Of a stretch of 55,147 nt of DNA, positions 1-7,142 are shown piece after piece. The DNA lies in the NCBI RefSeq assembly GCF_003428875.1, contig NZ_QQRS01000011.1, forward strand, positions 1 to 55,147, read 5' to 3'. The notes under the pieces are model-generated. The model was given only the letters and a program-made list of their open reading frames with translations, was not told the DNA's origin and ran no database searches. A program made the translations under genes and the position numbers. The first letter of the stretch is position 1; every line of letters starts with the position of its first letter. The stretch comes from Planomicrobium okeanokoites (lineage in GTDB: Bacteria; Bacillota; Bacilli; Bacillales_A; Planococcaceae).

Positions 1-37
1 AGCGTTCGTCCTGAGCCAGGATCAAACTCTCCATTAT
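1..37 (-). rRNA. 16S ribosomal RNA, 5' end only (partial)
   Basis: Reading the minus strand leftwards gives GAGAGTTTGATCCTGGCTCA, the near-universal 5' end of bacterial 16S rRNA, followed by the first conserved bases of helix 3. The gene runs off the left edge of the window. The exact mature 5' end (about position 37) is estimated by analogy with Bacillus 16S. It opens an rRNA operon transcribed away from the gene block. Confidence 0.97.
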
Positions 38-151
38 AGAAGTAGTTGATTGCTCAATACTGCTGGCGCATCGCCGTTCCGAAGAACGCACGATTCGCTT
101 TGATCTGTTTGCACTGATCAGTAGATTGTTTGTTGACGTTTTGCTGTTCAG

Positions 152-160
152 TTTTCAAGG
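152..160 (-). promoter_or_regulatory. boxA-like antitermination site in the rRNA leader
   Basis: On the minus strand the sequence CCTTGAAAACTGAACAG matches the conserved CTTTGAAAACT-type element that precedes 16S genes in Bacillales and is thought to recruit the Nus antitermination complex. Its position, about 115 nt before the 16S start and downstream of the promoter, is as expected. A near copy of the core occurs in the rpsL leader at 27878-27886. Confidence 0.65.
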
Positions 161-197
161 TTCATGTTGTCGTCTGTGTTGCTTGGCGACTTTTATT

Positions 198-226
198 ATA
201 TTAAAGCATCTTCATTTCACTGTCAA
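198..226 (-). promoter_or_regulatory. rRNA operon promoter (sigma-A)
   Basis: The minus strand shows a consensus -35 TTGACA (221-226), a 17-base spacer and a -10 TAATAT (198-203). The region just upstream of the -35 box is rich in A and T tracts, as expected of an UP element that binds the alpha subunit C-terminal domain. It drives the 16S gene that leaves the window. Confidence 0.85.
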
Positions 227-347
227 CAGATTTTGAAAAGTTTTTTTGAAATTACTTTTTTCCTTCTGTAATTCTTTTCACGCTCTAAGAACCAGCCCTC
301 TGAAATCAGGATTCGTGCTTCCTCCGCTCCCTCAAGAATTCCCCAAT

Positions 348-378
348 AAAAAATGCCTGCATCATCAGCAGGCATTTT
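348..378 (-). terminator. Intrinsic terminator after kbaA
   Basis: The minus strand has the inverted repeat AAAATGCCTGC / GCAGGCATTTT around a 7-base loop, followed by a T run. It ends the salA-kbaA side just before the next rRNA operon promoter. The A tract on the other arm would let it work in both directions. Confidence 0.9.
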
Positions 379-383
379 AAAAT

Positions 384-1070
384 CTATGATTTTTTTACAG
401 CCGGTTTGGCATTTTCTTTACGGGCTGCTCGACGCTCTTCAAGCTTTTGCCGATCTTCATCGGACTTGGCATTGTATTTCGGCAGCACCAACAATTGATA
501 AGCATTCACCGCCAGGAATGGAAACAGCAGCAATGTCACCCAGCTGTCGACGTTTCCTGCTTGGACCATAAGCGCAGGCAGCCATTCAAGCGTAGTGACT
601 GCAATCATAAAGAACAGCGCGGAAATGAAAGTGGATTTCGTCGTCCACTTCGCTTTGAAATAAGCTGTCACCACCGCTGTGACGATTAAAATAGTCAGAA
701 GACCTGCATAAAGCCAGCCTTGCGCCGCCGTATCAGCATTCGGCATGAATCGGAAAACGATCAGATCAAAAATCACTACCGCTATGATCAATAGCTGAAC
801 CCAATTCCATAGGGTCAAGGTACGGAACATATTAATTCCGAACTGGTGGATAGTCAAATACGCGAAAAATCCCATCTGCGCAATTAAACTCATCGTCATG
901 CCCACAACTACCATCCATATAAAACCGGCGATGAACTCTCCCCAGTTGCCATTTGCGAATGGTTCAGCGAAAACATCATTCCATCTTATGAATAAACCGA
1001 GGATCCCGGTTATAGCTCCACCTATCAACATTGCATTTATAAAGAACTTTACCCAATTTCGTATTGTCAC
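384..1070 (-). CDS. kbaA: KinB-signalling pathway activation protein KbaA
   Basis: A 228-residue integral membrane protein with about six hydrophobic segments and a charged, Lys/Arg/Glu-rich C-terminal tail. It aligns by memory with Bacillus subtilis KbaA, including the stretches around QMGFFAYLT, LWNWVQL and TTLEWLP. In B. subtilis KbaA promotes KinB-dependent phosphorelay activity at the start of sporulation; its biochemical action is unclear. I chose the GTG at 1070 because GGAGG lies seven bases upstream and the homologue begins here; the longer open frame upstream has no family match. In B. subtilis the gene sits next to gerD and cwlD, both absent here, so a sporulation role in this organism is uncertain. 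A TGG-TACAAT extended -10 near 1104-1109 may give it a separate promoter. Confidence 0.85.
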   Translation of the reverse strand: MTIRNWVKFFINAMLIGGAITGILGLFIRWNDVFAEPFANGNWGEFIAGFIWMVVVGMTMSLIAQMGFFAYLTIHQFGINMFRTLTLWNWVQLLIIAVVIFDLIVFRFMPNADTAAQGWLYAGLLTILIVTAVVTAYFKAKWTTKSTFISALFFMIAVTTLEWLPALMVQAGNVDSWVTLLLFPFLAVNAYQLLVLPKYNAKSDEDRQKLEERRAARKENAKPAVKKS

Positions 1071-1103
1071 ATTAATGCCTCCGTTATTTGAACTTCTTTT
1101 AAG

Positions 1104-1109
1104 ATTGTA
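1104..1109 (-). promoter_or_regulatory. Possible extended -10 promoter for kbaA
   Basis: The minus strand reads TTGGTACAAT, a TGn-extended -10 about 34 bases before the kbaA GTG. No good -35 box is spaced correctly, so the call rests on the extended -10 alone. A terminator separates salA from kbaA, which makes a separate promoter likely. Confidence 0.35.
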
Positions 1110-1261
1110 CCAATCAGGTGGGCAAAAATCCATAAACGAAACCGGTGAGATGTGAACAAACCTTGAAGTCACGGCATCTGTTCGCCGATTCGGCACAATT
1201 TTAAAAACAGATATTCTTAAAAAAATTTCCACCTGCAGCAACTATGAAAAATTTTGATCAA

Positions 1262-1298
1262 ATAAAAACCCGGAACCCATTCGAAGGTTCCGGATCCA
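1262..1298 (-). terminator. Intrinsic terminator between salA and kbaA
   Basis: The minus strand forms CCGGAACC / GGTTCCGG around a short TTCGAAT-containing loop and continues into GTTTTTATTT. It lies a few bases after the salA stop and should end or reduce transcription before kbaA. Confidence 0.85.
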
Positions 1299-1304
1299 TT
1301 ATTA

Positions 1305-2375
1305 TTATTGCTGGCCTTTTGCCGCAAATTGCTTAAGAATGGTTTCTGCGATATCCCCATAGATTTTCCCTGTAGGATGATCTTCAAGGTAAACCGAAGG
1401 CGCAAAATCTGCTTCGTTCCAGTCAGGCTGGCCGAGAGGAATCTGTCCAAGCAACGGTACCTGCAATTCTTCCGCAAGTTTCGGTCCGCCGCCTTGTCCA
1501 AATAGATACTCTTTCTTGCCTGTTTCCTTGCTTTCAAACCAGGACATGTTTTCGATGACACCCAATACTTCGTGGTCCGTCTGCAAAGCCATCGCTCCGG
1601 CGCGCGCTGCTACGAAAGCAGCTGTCGGGTGAGGAGTTGTAACGACAATCTCTTTTGAAGCCGGCAGCATCTGGTGGATATCAAGTGCGACATCTCCCGT
1701 TCCTGGCGGCAAGTCCAATAGAAGATAGTCCAGATCGCCCCACTCCACATCGCGGAAGAATTGATCAAGCACTTTGCCAAGCATTGGCCCACGCCATACG
1801 ACCGGCATATTTTCTTCAACGAAGAAGCCCATCGAAATGACTTTGACACCGAAACGTTCGACCGGAATGATCGTATCTCCGCGCACAACAGGTGTTTTCT
1901 CGATGCCCATCATATCTGGAACACTGAACCCATAAATATCCGCATCGATTAAACCGACTTTTTTGCCGAGACGCGCTAGTGCAATCGCCAGGTTGACGGA
2001 AACTGTCGATTTCCCGACGCCGCCTTTCCCGCTGGCAATCGAGATGAATTCGACTTTATTTAATGGAGACAATAAATCCTGTGCTTCGGATTCATTTGCC
2101 GTTCCACGGAATTTCGCCATTGCTTCAGGCGCCAGCTCTTCAAAACGGATTCCGACTGAATCGGCTCCCGCTCCTTTTAGGATTTCAACGACTTTCATCT
2201 GCAATTGCATCTGTTCAGGTGTATTCACTTTGGCGATCGCCAATTTCACACTAACATGTTTCTTTTCTTCTTTGATTCTTACAGAAGTAATGCCATCTGT
2301 CTCTGCCAGCGATCTATGTAAAAACGGATCTTGTACTTCTCCGAGTAATTCGCGAACTTGTACTTCAGTCAACAT
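1305..2375 (-). CDS. salA: Mrp/NBP35-family P-loop ATPase SalA
   Basis: A 356-residue protein with an N-terminal MIP18-like (DUF59) region (about residues 1-85) and a C-terminal Mrp-type ATPase domain with the deviant Walker A SGKGGVGKST (about 114-123) and the switch sequence LLLDLPPGTGD. In B. subtilis SalA (YbaL) relieves repression of exoprotease genes; other Mrp proteins carry iron-sulphur clusters, and the motif is compatible with that. No CxxC pair is obvious near the C terminus, so a scaffold role is not shown. The ATG at 2375 is chosen because AAGGAG precedes it and the family N terminus matches. The ybaJ-ybaK-cwlD genes that separate it from rpsI in B. subtilis are absent. Confidence 0.88.
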   Translation of the reverse strand: MLTEVQVRELLGEVQDPFLHRSLAETDGITSVRIKEEKKHVSVKLAIAKVNTPEQMQLQMKVVEILKGAGADSVGIRFEELAPEAMAKFRGTANESEAQDLLSPLNKVEFISIASGKGGVGKSTVSVNLAIALARLGKKVGLIDADIYGFSVPDMMGIEKTPVVRGDTIIPVERFGVKVISMGFFVEENMPVVWRGPMLGKVLDQFFRDVEWGDLDYLLLDLPPGTGDVALDIHQMLPASKEIVVTTPHPTAAFVAARAGAMALQTDHEVLGVIENMSWFESKETGKKEYLFGQGGGPKLAEELQVPLLGQIPLGQPDWNEADFAPSVYLEDHPTGKIYGDIAETILKQFAAKGQQ

Positions 2376-2410
2376 ATATATACACTCCTTATCACTTTTG
2401 CTCACCGTAA

Positions 2411-2438
2411 AGTATAACATAGCGTTAATTATTTTGAA
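2411..2438 (-). promoter_or_regulatory. Probable salA promoter
   Basis: The minus strand has a TG-extended -10, TGTTATACT (TATACT at 2411-2416), and a weak -35 TTCAAA at 2433-2438 with 16 bases between. It lies between the rpsI terminator and the salA ribosome binding site, where a promoter is needed. Confidence 0.55.
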
Positions 2439-2488
2439 TTAATTCTGTCTTCTTATAGTAGAAAACCCGAAAAGTCCCTGATGCAAAA

Positions 2489-2526
2489 AATAAAACCCCT
2501 GTTCTCCAAAGAGAAAGGGGTTTTAG
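2489..2526 (-). terminator. Intrinsic terminator after rpsI
   Basis: The minus strand forms AAAACCCCT / AGGGGTTTT with an inner TTCTC/GAGAA helix, followed by ATTTTTT. It lies five bases after the rpsI stop and ends the rplM-rpsI operon. Confidence 0.9.
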
Positions 2527-2531
2527 TGATA

Positions 2532-2924
2532 TTAACGTTTTGAGAACTGTGGTGCACGACGAGCTGAACGCAAACCTGGTTTCTTACGCTCTTTCATACG
2601 TGGGTCACGAGTTAGCAATCCAGCAGATTTAAGTGCTGGACGGAAAGCAGGGTCTACAGTAAGTAGAGCGCGTGCGATTCCGTGGCGTACTGCTCCAGCT
2701 TGACCTGTGAAGCCTCCGCCTCTTACGTTTACAAGAACATCATAGCTTCCAAGAGTTTCAGTAGCTACTAGTGGTTGTTTGATGATTTGCTCAAGAGTTT
2801 CGTATGGAACGTAATCCGATACGTCGCGGTTGTTGATTGTGATTGTGCCGTCTCCTGGTACTAAACGGACGCGGGCTGTTGAGTTTTTACGGCGACCTGT
2901 ACCTAAATATTGAACTTGTGCCAA
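2532..2924 (-). CDS. rpsI: 30S ribosomal protein S9
   Basis: A 130-residue protein starting [19 protein letters not shown] and ending in the basic PQFSKR tail that reaches the P-site tRNA. Both ends are diagnostic of S9, and the length is typical of Bacillales. The start is preceded by GAGGAGG. It follows rplM by 29 bases, the universal L13-S9 pairing, and shares the promoter and leader upstream of rplM. Confidence 0.98.
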   Translation of the reverse strand: MAQVQYLGTGRRKNSTARVRLVPGDGTITINNRDVSDYVPYETLEQIIKQPLVATETLGSYDVLVNVRGGGFTGQAGAVRHGIARALLTVDPAFRPALKSAGLLTRDPRMKERKKPGLRSARRAPQFSKR

Positions 2925-2953
2925 AGGTGTATCCTCCTCTTATTTACTGATTA

Positions 2954-3391
2954 TTAGCCGCGAAGTTGGTAAACTTCCGGTTGTTGTGCTTGATGGTTGT
3001 GTTCTGGTCCTGCGTATACGTGAAGTTTCTTGAAGATCTGGCGTCCAAGAGAGTTCTTAGGAAGCATCCCTTTAATAGCCAATTCAAGCATTTTCGTTGG
3101 GTATTTCGTGCGCATTTCAAGAGCTGTACGCTGTTTCAAACCACCGCTGAATTGTGTGTGGCGATAGTAGATTTTGTCCGTAAGCTTTTTGCCTGTAAGG
3201 TGAATCTTGTCAGCGTTGATGATGATAACGTGATCACCAGTGTCAACGTTTGGTGTGAATGTTGGTTTGTATTTACCGCGTAGGATTGAAGCGACTTCAG
3301 AAGCTAAACGTCCAAGAGTTTGCCCTTCTGCATCGACAACCAACCATTTACGCTCTACTTCGTGACCTTTAGCCATGAATGTTGTACGCAT
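2954..3391 (-). CDS. rplM: 50S ribosomal protein L13
   Basis: A 145-residue protein with the L13 core ([16 protein letters not shown] near residues 16-31, [12 protein letters not shown] near 107-118). L13 is an early assembly protein of the large subunit. The ATG at 3391 has AGGAGG nine bases upstream. It begins a two-gene operon with rpsI under its own near-consensus promoter and a leader of about 130 nt. In Bacillus, L13 is thought to repress its own mRNA through such a leader. Confidence 0.98.
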   Translation of the reverse strand: MRTTFMAKGHEVERKWLVVDAEGQTLGRLASEVASILRGKYKPTFTPNVDTGDHVIIINADKIHLTGKKLTDKIYYRHTQFSGGLKQRTALEMRTKYPTKMLELAIKGMLPKNSLGRQIFKKLHVYAGPEHNHQAQQPEVYQLRG

Positions 3392-3394
3392 GTA

Positions 3395-3522
3395 TATTGT
3401 CCTCCTAATAAATCGTATCGTTTTAATGTTAAAAATACAGTGTTCCGCTGTTCCGTTTTTTCGTTATCCCAAACACTAATAACCTTCCGGGGCATATCGT
3501 GGGGGTAATGAAAATACCATAC
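3395..3522 (-). ncRNA. Probable L13-type autoregulatory leader of rplM-rpsI
   Basis: About 130 nt of untranslated RNA lie between the promoter (-10 at 3526-3531) and the rplM start. The minus strand carries GTTTGGGATAACG and CCCCGGAAGG blocks that I recall from the Firmicutes L13 leader, and a small AGTGTT/AACACT inverted repeat. No strong terminator hairpin is visible, so any control would more likely act on translation or mRNA stability. The family assignment comes from memory and position; a covariance-model search would decide it. Confidence 0.5.
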
Positions 3523-3525
3523 ATC

Positions 3526-3554
3526 ATCATATAACGCCAGCGCCAGAAAGTCAA
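3526..3554 (-). promoter_or_regulatory. rplM-rpsI promoter (sigma-A)
   Basis: The minus strand shows -35 TTGACT (3549-3554), 17 bases and -10 TATGAT (3526-3531). It begins close after the truA stop at 3587 and explains how rplM-rpsI can be expressed separately from the ecf-truA genes. Confidence 0.85.
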
Positions 3555-3586
3555 GCGTTTTTCTAAAAACACCTGGAATGGTTGCT

Positions 3587-4330
3587 TCAGCTTTCATACT
3601 CCACATTTTCGAGGTATAGGCCATGCGCCGCAGCCGTCTTTCCTGCCGCCGCCCGGTCAGCAGAACGGATGATTCCAGCCATCTCTTCCGGTTTCCGTTT
3701 GCCGATACCCACTTCGAATAATGTGCCGGCAATGATGCGCACCATATTATAGAGGAAGCCGGATCCTTCGATCACCATATGCAATTCTTCGCCGTGCTCC
3801 TCGAAATCCAAGCGCCGGATAGTCCTCACTTTATCGACTACCCCTGTGTTCGCGGCGCAAAAACTGGAAAAGTCATGAGTACCTAAAATTGCTTTAGCCG
3901 CCTTGCGCATGGCGTCGACATCTGGCCGCTGTTTCAGGTGCACCATATAATTCCGGGTAAAAGGGCTGATGATTGTGCTGCGGTCCCATTTATAGCGGTA
4001 TGTTTTACCGATTGTATGGTAACGCGCATGAAATTCAGGTCCCGCTTCTTCAATAGAGGAAACGCGGATATCTTCCGGCAGCAGCACATTCAGCGCTTTT
4101 AACCATCCTTCGACCGGTATATTGAAATCCGTATCAAAATGGATCACTTGGCCAGTGGCATGCACTTTCGCATCTGTCCGTCCGCTTGCCACGACTTGCA
4201 CATCTCGGCCTTTATGGATATTCTTCAGCACTTTCATTAATTCCATTTGGATCGTACGGGCTTCCGGCTGAATCTGATAGCCTGCGAAGCCTGAGCCATC
4301 GTAAGCGATGACCGCTTTCATTCGTTTCAT
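3587..4330 (-). CDS. truA: tRNA pseudouridine synthase A (positions 38-40)
   Basis: A 247-residue enzyme that isomerises uridine at positions 38-40 of the tRNA anticodon arm. The catalytic aspartate sits in SGRTDAKVHA (about residues 48-57), and the N terminus YDGSGFAGYQ is diagnostic of the family. The ATG at 4330 is chosen for its AAGGAG; the upstream extension has no family counterpart. It follows ecfT by 11 bases, so the two are probably co-transcribed, and this ecfA1-ecfA2-ecfT-truA order is standard in Bacillales. Confidence 0.95.
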   Translation of the reverse strand: MKRMKAVIAYDGSGFAGYQIQPEARTIQMELMKVLKNIHKGRDVQVVASGRTDAKVHATGQVIHFDTDFNIPVEGWLKALNVLLPEDIRVSSIEEAGPEFHARYHTIGKTYRYKWDRSTIISPFTRNYMVHLKQRPDVDAMRKAAKAILGTHDFSSFCAANTGVVDKVRTIRRLDFEEHGEELHMVIEGSGFLYNMVRIIAGTLFEVGIGKRKPEEMAGIIRSADRAAAGKTAAAHGLYLENVEYES

Positions 4331-4341
4331 AATTTCTCTCC

Positions 4342-5139
4342 TTACGCCCGGAAATACCATAACGCCGCTGTCAGGCCTGCGAGCAGCACTAAGCTGAGCG
4401 TATCCGCCAGCTGCCAGTTTAACTGGCGGTAGCGCGTCCTGCCCTCTCCGCCGCGGTACCCGCGAACTTCCATGGCCGTCGCCAGGTCTTCAGCGCGTTT
4501 AAAGGCACTGACAAACAACGGAATAAGCAAAGGCACGACCGCTTTGACCCGCTCTTTCATCGGACCAGACCCGATATCGGAACCCCGCGCCATTTGCGCT
4601 TTTAGAATCTTGCCGGTTTCATCCATCAATGTCGGAATGAAGCGCAGCGAAATGGACATCATCAACGCCAGTTCATGCACCGGCAATTTAATCTTCTTGA
4701 AAGGGCCAAGCAGCACTTCGATGCCGTCTGTTATTGAAATTGGCGAAGTCGTCAGCGTCAGCACGCTGGTTATGAACACCAGCACCAAAAATCGGATGGA
4801 TATGAATATCCCTTGCCTCAAGCCTTCCTCGTAAACTTCTATAAAGCCGAAGCTGAATAAGAGATCTCCTTCTCTGGTGAAAAAGAGATGCAGGAAAAAA
4901 GTGAAGATCAATAGGATAAAGACCGGTTTCAATCCGTTTATCAAAAAATACAGGCGAATCTTCGAAAGAAAGACAACCAGCAGCGTGAAGCCGAGTAATA
5001 TGGCATAGCCCCACGCATTATTGGCGACAAAGACAATGGCGATAAACAGGAAGACAAACAGGATCTTTGCCCGTGGATCCATGCGATGGACCACCGAATC
5101 ACCAGGAATGAACCTGCCGAAAATCATTTTCTCCATCAT
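4342..5139 (-). CDS. ecfT: Energy-coupling factor transporter transmembrane subunit EcfT
   Basis: A 265-residue membrane protein of the EcfT/CbiQ family, with hydrophobic segments near residues 25-60, 68-90, 105-130 and 240-260. The cytoplasmic coupling helices carry the two characteristic Ala/Val-Arg-Gly motifs (QMARGSD about 185 and EVRGYRG about 225) that contact the ATPase subunits. It is the shared scaffold that joins EcfA1/A2 to interchangeable vitamin-binding S components encoded elsewhere. The start overlaps the ecfA2 stop by four bases (ATGA), implying translational coupling. An alternative ATG is the next codon. Confidence 0.95.
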   Translation of the reverse strand: MMEKMIFGRFIPGDSVVHRMDPRAKILFVFLFIAIVFVANNAWGYAILLGFTLLVVFLSKIRLYFLINGLKPVFILLIFTFFLHLFFTREGDLLFSFGFIEVYEEGLRQGIFISIRFLVLVFITSVLTLTTSPISITDGIEVLLGPFKKIKLPVHELALMMSISLRFIPTLMDETGKILKAQMARGSDIGSGPMKERVKAVVPLLIPLFVSAFKRAEDLATAMEVRGYRGGEGRTRYRQLNWQLADTLSLVLLAGLTAALWYFRA

Positions 5140-6008
5140 AGGGATCCACCCCCATCCGCCATCGCCAACGCAATATTTTTCGCCAATACTTCTTCAGTCA
5201 ATGAAACCTCGCCCAGCTTCAAGCCGGTGCGTTCTTCAAAGTCTCGCTGCAGCCGGACACTGCGCGGCGGCTGCAGGCTGTAATCCTGCAATTGCTCTTC
5301 ATTTGAAAAGATCGCTTTCGGTTCACCCGTGACTACACAGCGCCCTTTATGCATAATCGCAATACGGTCTGCGTATCTTGCTGCATCTTCCATGCTGTGC
5401 GTCACCAACACCGTCGTCAGGTTTTTTGTAATATGAAGTTCATGGAACAGATCCATGATTTCACGGCGTCCCCTTGGATCAAGGCCAGCCGTCGGTTCAT
5501 CCAGCACCAGAACTTCCGGTTCCATTGCCAATACACCCGCAATAGCGACACGGCGCATCTGGCCGCCGGACAGGTCGAATGGGGATTTGTCCAATACGCC
5601 CTCAGGCAAGCCGAGTTGCACGACAAGTTCGCGAGCCCGTCGCTCTGCTTCCTTTTCAGGCACACCGAAATTCAGCGGACCAAACATGATATCTTTCAAA
5701 ACGGTTTCATCAAACAGCTGCTGTTCAGGAAATTGGAACACAATGCCCACCTGCCGCCTGACATTCCGCAGATCTTTGGCTTTTACACCCGCTTCAATTT
5801 TCCGGTCCCCAATCATTACAACGCCTTCTGTCGGTTTTAACAGCGCATTCAGATGCTGCAGGACTGTCGACTTGCCGGAACCTGTATGGCCGATGATCGC
5901 GGTATAGGAACCTGACGGAATATGAAGGTCAACATCCGTTAATGCCCTCTTTTCAAATGGCGTATCTTTAGCGTAACTATAGCCTACGCCTTTGAGTAAT
6001 ATTTCCAT
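5136..6008 (-). CDS. ecfA2: Energy-coupling factor transporter ATPase EcfA2
   Basis: A 290-residue ABC ATPase with Walker A GHTGSGKST (about residues 40-48), signature LSGGQMRRVA (about 145) and Walker B VLVLDEPTAGLD. It pairs with EcfA1 to power vitamin uptake (riboflavin, folate, biotin and others, depending on the S component). The frame overlaps the 3' end of ecfA1 by 25 bases and the ecfT start by 4, so the three subunits are probably made in coupled fashion. Nothing about the catalytic residues is unusual. Confidence 0.95.
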   Translation of the reverse strand: MEILLKGVGYSYAKDTPFEKRALTDVDLHIPSGSYTAIIGHTGSGKSTVLQHLNALLKPTEGVVMIGDRKIEAGVKAKDLRNVRRQVGIVFQFPEQQLFDETVLKDIMFGPLNFGVPEKEAERRARELVVQLGLPEGVLDKSPFDLSGGQMRRVAIAGVLAMEPEVLVLDEPTAGLDPRGRREIMDLFHELHITKNLTTVLVTHSMEDAARYADRIAIMHKGRCVVTGEPKAIFSNEEQLQDYSLQPPRSVRLQRDFEERTGLKLGEVSLTEEVLAKNIALAMADGGGSL

Positions 6009-6832
6009 AGTTCATCCACCAACTTATCTTCTGTCATATGTTCTTCCTGAAGCCCTACTCCAGCCTCCTGCAATAAATGCGTCATCCGCATCGCAAAAGG
6101 CAGATCCAGTCCCATATCCGTCAACTTGCTGCCTTGGCTAAAAACAGCTGCAGGTGTGCCTTCCATATTCTTCTGGCCAAGGTTCATCACAATGATGCGT
6201 TCTGCCAGAGCCGCTTCTTCCAGATCATGCGTAATTGAAATTACCGTCAATCCGGTCGACTCCCGCAAGCGTCGTATCGTTTCAATGACTTCCATCCGCC
6301 CTTGCGGATCAAGCATCGATGTCGCTTCGTCCAAAATCAGCAGTTTCGGACGCATCGCAAGTGCCCCCGCTATCGCTACCCGCTGTTTTTGGCCACCCGA
6401 CAAATGGTGGGGTTCATGGTCTTTATAGTCTTCCATTTTCACTTGGCTCAATGCTTCATGGACCCGTTCCACCATCACTGCATGAGGCACCCCGTTATTT
6501 TCCAGAGCAAATGCCACATCATCCTGGACGGTCGCCCCGACGAATTGATTGTCTGGGTTCTGGAACACCATTCCCAGGTCAGACCTGATATCCCATAAGG
6601 TTTCTTCAGACATCTCTTGCCCGAATACTTTCACTTTCCCTTTATTAGGGAAAAGCAGGCCGTTCATCAGCTTCGCAATCGTTGATTTCCCCGAACCGTT
6701 ATGGCCCACCAGTGCGATCCATTCCCCTTGCTGTATCGAAAAGGATACATCTGCCACTGCCGGACGTACCGGTCCGTCTTCTGCATTATATGTGAATGTC
6801 ACGTTTTCAAATGACAAAATTTCCGAATTCAT
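5984..6832 (-). CDS. ecfA1: Energy-coupling factor transporter ATPase EcfA1
   Basis: A 282-residue ABC ATPase with Walker A GHNGSGKST (about residues 43-51), signature LSGGQKQRVA (about 145) and Walker B LLILDEATSMLDP. It is the first gene of the ecf-truA group. Its ATG has GAGGAGG nine bases upstream. No strong promoter is visible in the 70 bases before it, and a terminator-like hairpin with a T tract lies at 6903-6940. Expression may therefore depend on read-through or a weak promoter near 6845-6890. Confidence 0.95.
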   Translation of the reverse strand: MNSEILSFENVTFTYNAEDGPVRPAVADVSFSIQQGEWIALVGHNGSGKSTIAKLMNGLLFPNKGKVKVFGQEMSEETLWDIRSDLGMVFQNPDNQFVGATVQDDVAFALENNGVPHAVMVERVHEALSQVKMEDYKDHEPHHLSGGQKQRVAIAGALAMRPKLLILDEATSMLDPQGRMEVIETIRRLRESTGLTVISITHDLEEAALAERIIVMNLGQKNMEGTPAAVFSQGSKLTDMGLDLPFAMRMTHLLQEAGVGLQEEHMTEDKLVDELWKYYSKA

Positions 6833-6902
6833 CTAGTCTGACCTCCTCTGGCTCATCTCATCTCTACTCTACTTGTTCAGATAAGCATATGTAAAATAAA
6901 TA

Positions 6903-6940
6903 AAAAAAAGCGCGCACCTCATTCAGAGAAATGCGCTTTT
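6903..6940 (-). terminator. Terminator-like hairpin upstream of ecfA1
   Basis: On the minus strand AAAAGCGC pairs with GCGCGCTTTT and is followed by an eight-base T tract. The 3' arm also contains one copy of a 13-base inverted repeat (6913-6925) whose partner is at 6977-6989. The hairpin could therefore be disrupted by an alternative long helix. Confidence 0.7.
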
Positions 6941-7040
6941 CTGTCTCTATGGCTCCCCGGTTGCTTAAGCCGGGGTTGAATGAGGTGCGTAGAGCTAGAC
7001 AAGACGCCGCCCAAGGGCTCGCTCATCGTAACGCTCAGCT
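6913..7040. repeat. Inverted-repeat element, possibly a dispersed intergenic repeat
   Basis: A perfect 13-base inverted repeat, CGCACCTCATTCA (6913-6925) and TGAATGAGGTGCG (6977-6989), encloses a CCCCGG/CCGGGG hairpin (955-960 with 970-975 of the 6.9 kb segment). It is followed by a stretch (about 6990-7038) of TAGAC and GGGCTCGCTCATCGTAACG. From memory, that second stretch resembles repeats scattered between genes in several Bacillaceae genomes. Only one copy is in the window, so dispersal is not shown here. Confidence 0.5.
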
Positions 7041-7070
7041 TTTCATATGTGTCGTATAAATCCTTATGCT

Positions 7071-7096
7071 AAAAGAAGAGGGTGTGAACCCTCTTC
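7071..7096 (-). terminator. Intrinsic terminator of the spc-alpha operon (after rplQ)
   Basis: The minus strand forms GAAGAGGGT / ACCCTCTTC around a very short loop, followed by TTTT. It lies about 50 bases after the rplQ stop and is preceded by a separate UUCG hairpin. Confidence 0.8.
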
Positions 7097-7103
7097 GGAA
7101 GAA

Positions 7104-7127
7104 TCGACAATGCCGAAGCAATGTCGA
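7104..7127 (-). other. UUCG-capped stem-loop in the rplQ 3' UTR
   Basis: On the minus strand TCGACA and TGTCGA pair and continue through TGC/GCA, with one T-T mismatch, to a C(TTCG)G tetraloop. It starts 15 bases after the rplQ stop and has no T tract. It looks like a mRNA 3'-end stabiliser or protein-binding element rather than a terminator. Confidence 0.6.
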
Positions 7128-7142
7128 CTCGGAAGATAGATA

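Larger units (their letters stand above)
38..348 (-). other. rRNA operon leader and upstream region, no gene
   Basis: This stretch of about 310 bases between kbaA and 16S holds no coding frame I can support. It contains an rRNA promoter at 198-226, an A/T-rich UP-like stretch upstream of the -35 box (about 228-262), a boxA-like antitermination sequence around 152-160, and a transcribed leader of about 155 nt. Only one convincing promoter is visible, whereas many Bacillus rRNA operons have tandem promoters. A second promoter could lie undetected around 265-345. Confidence 0.7.
6833..7142 (-). other. Non-coding interval between rplQ and ecfA1
   Basis: This 310-base interval has no supported gene. 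It holds, in transcription order, a UUCG-capped hairpin right after rplQ (7104-7127), the rplQ terminator (7071-7096), a G/C-rich block with inverted repeats that looks like a dispersed intergenic element (6903-7040), and a terminator-like hairpin with a long T tract (6903-6940). The last 70 bases lead into the ecfA1 ribosome binding site without a clear promoter. Confidence 0.7.

Noticed and set aside
6903..7000. A c-di-AMP (ydaO) or other known riboswitch upstream of ecfA1
   Set aside because: A CCGGGGAGCC stretch is reminiscent, but the remaining conserved blocks are not visible. The element is reported instead as an inverted repeat of unknown kind.
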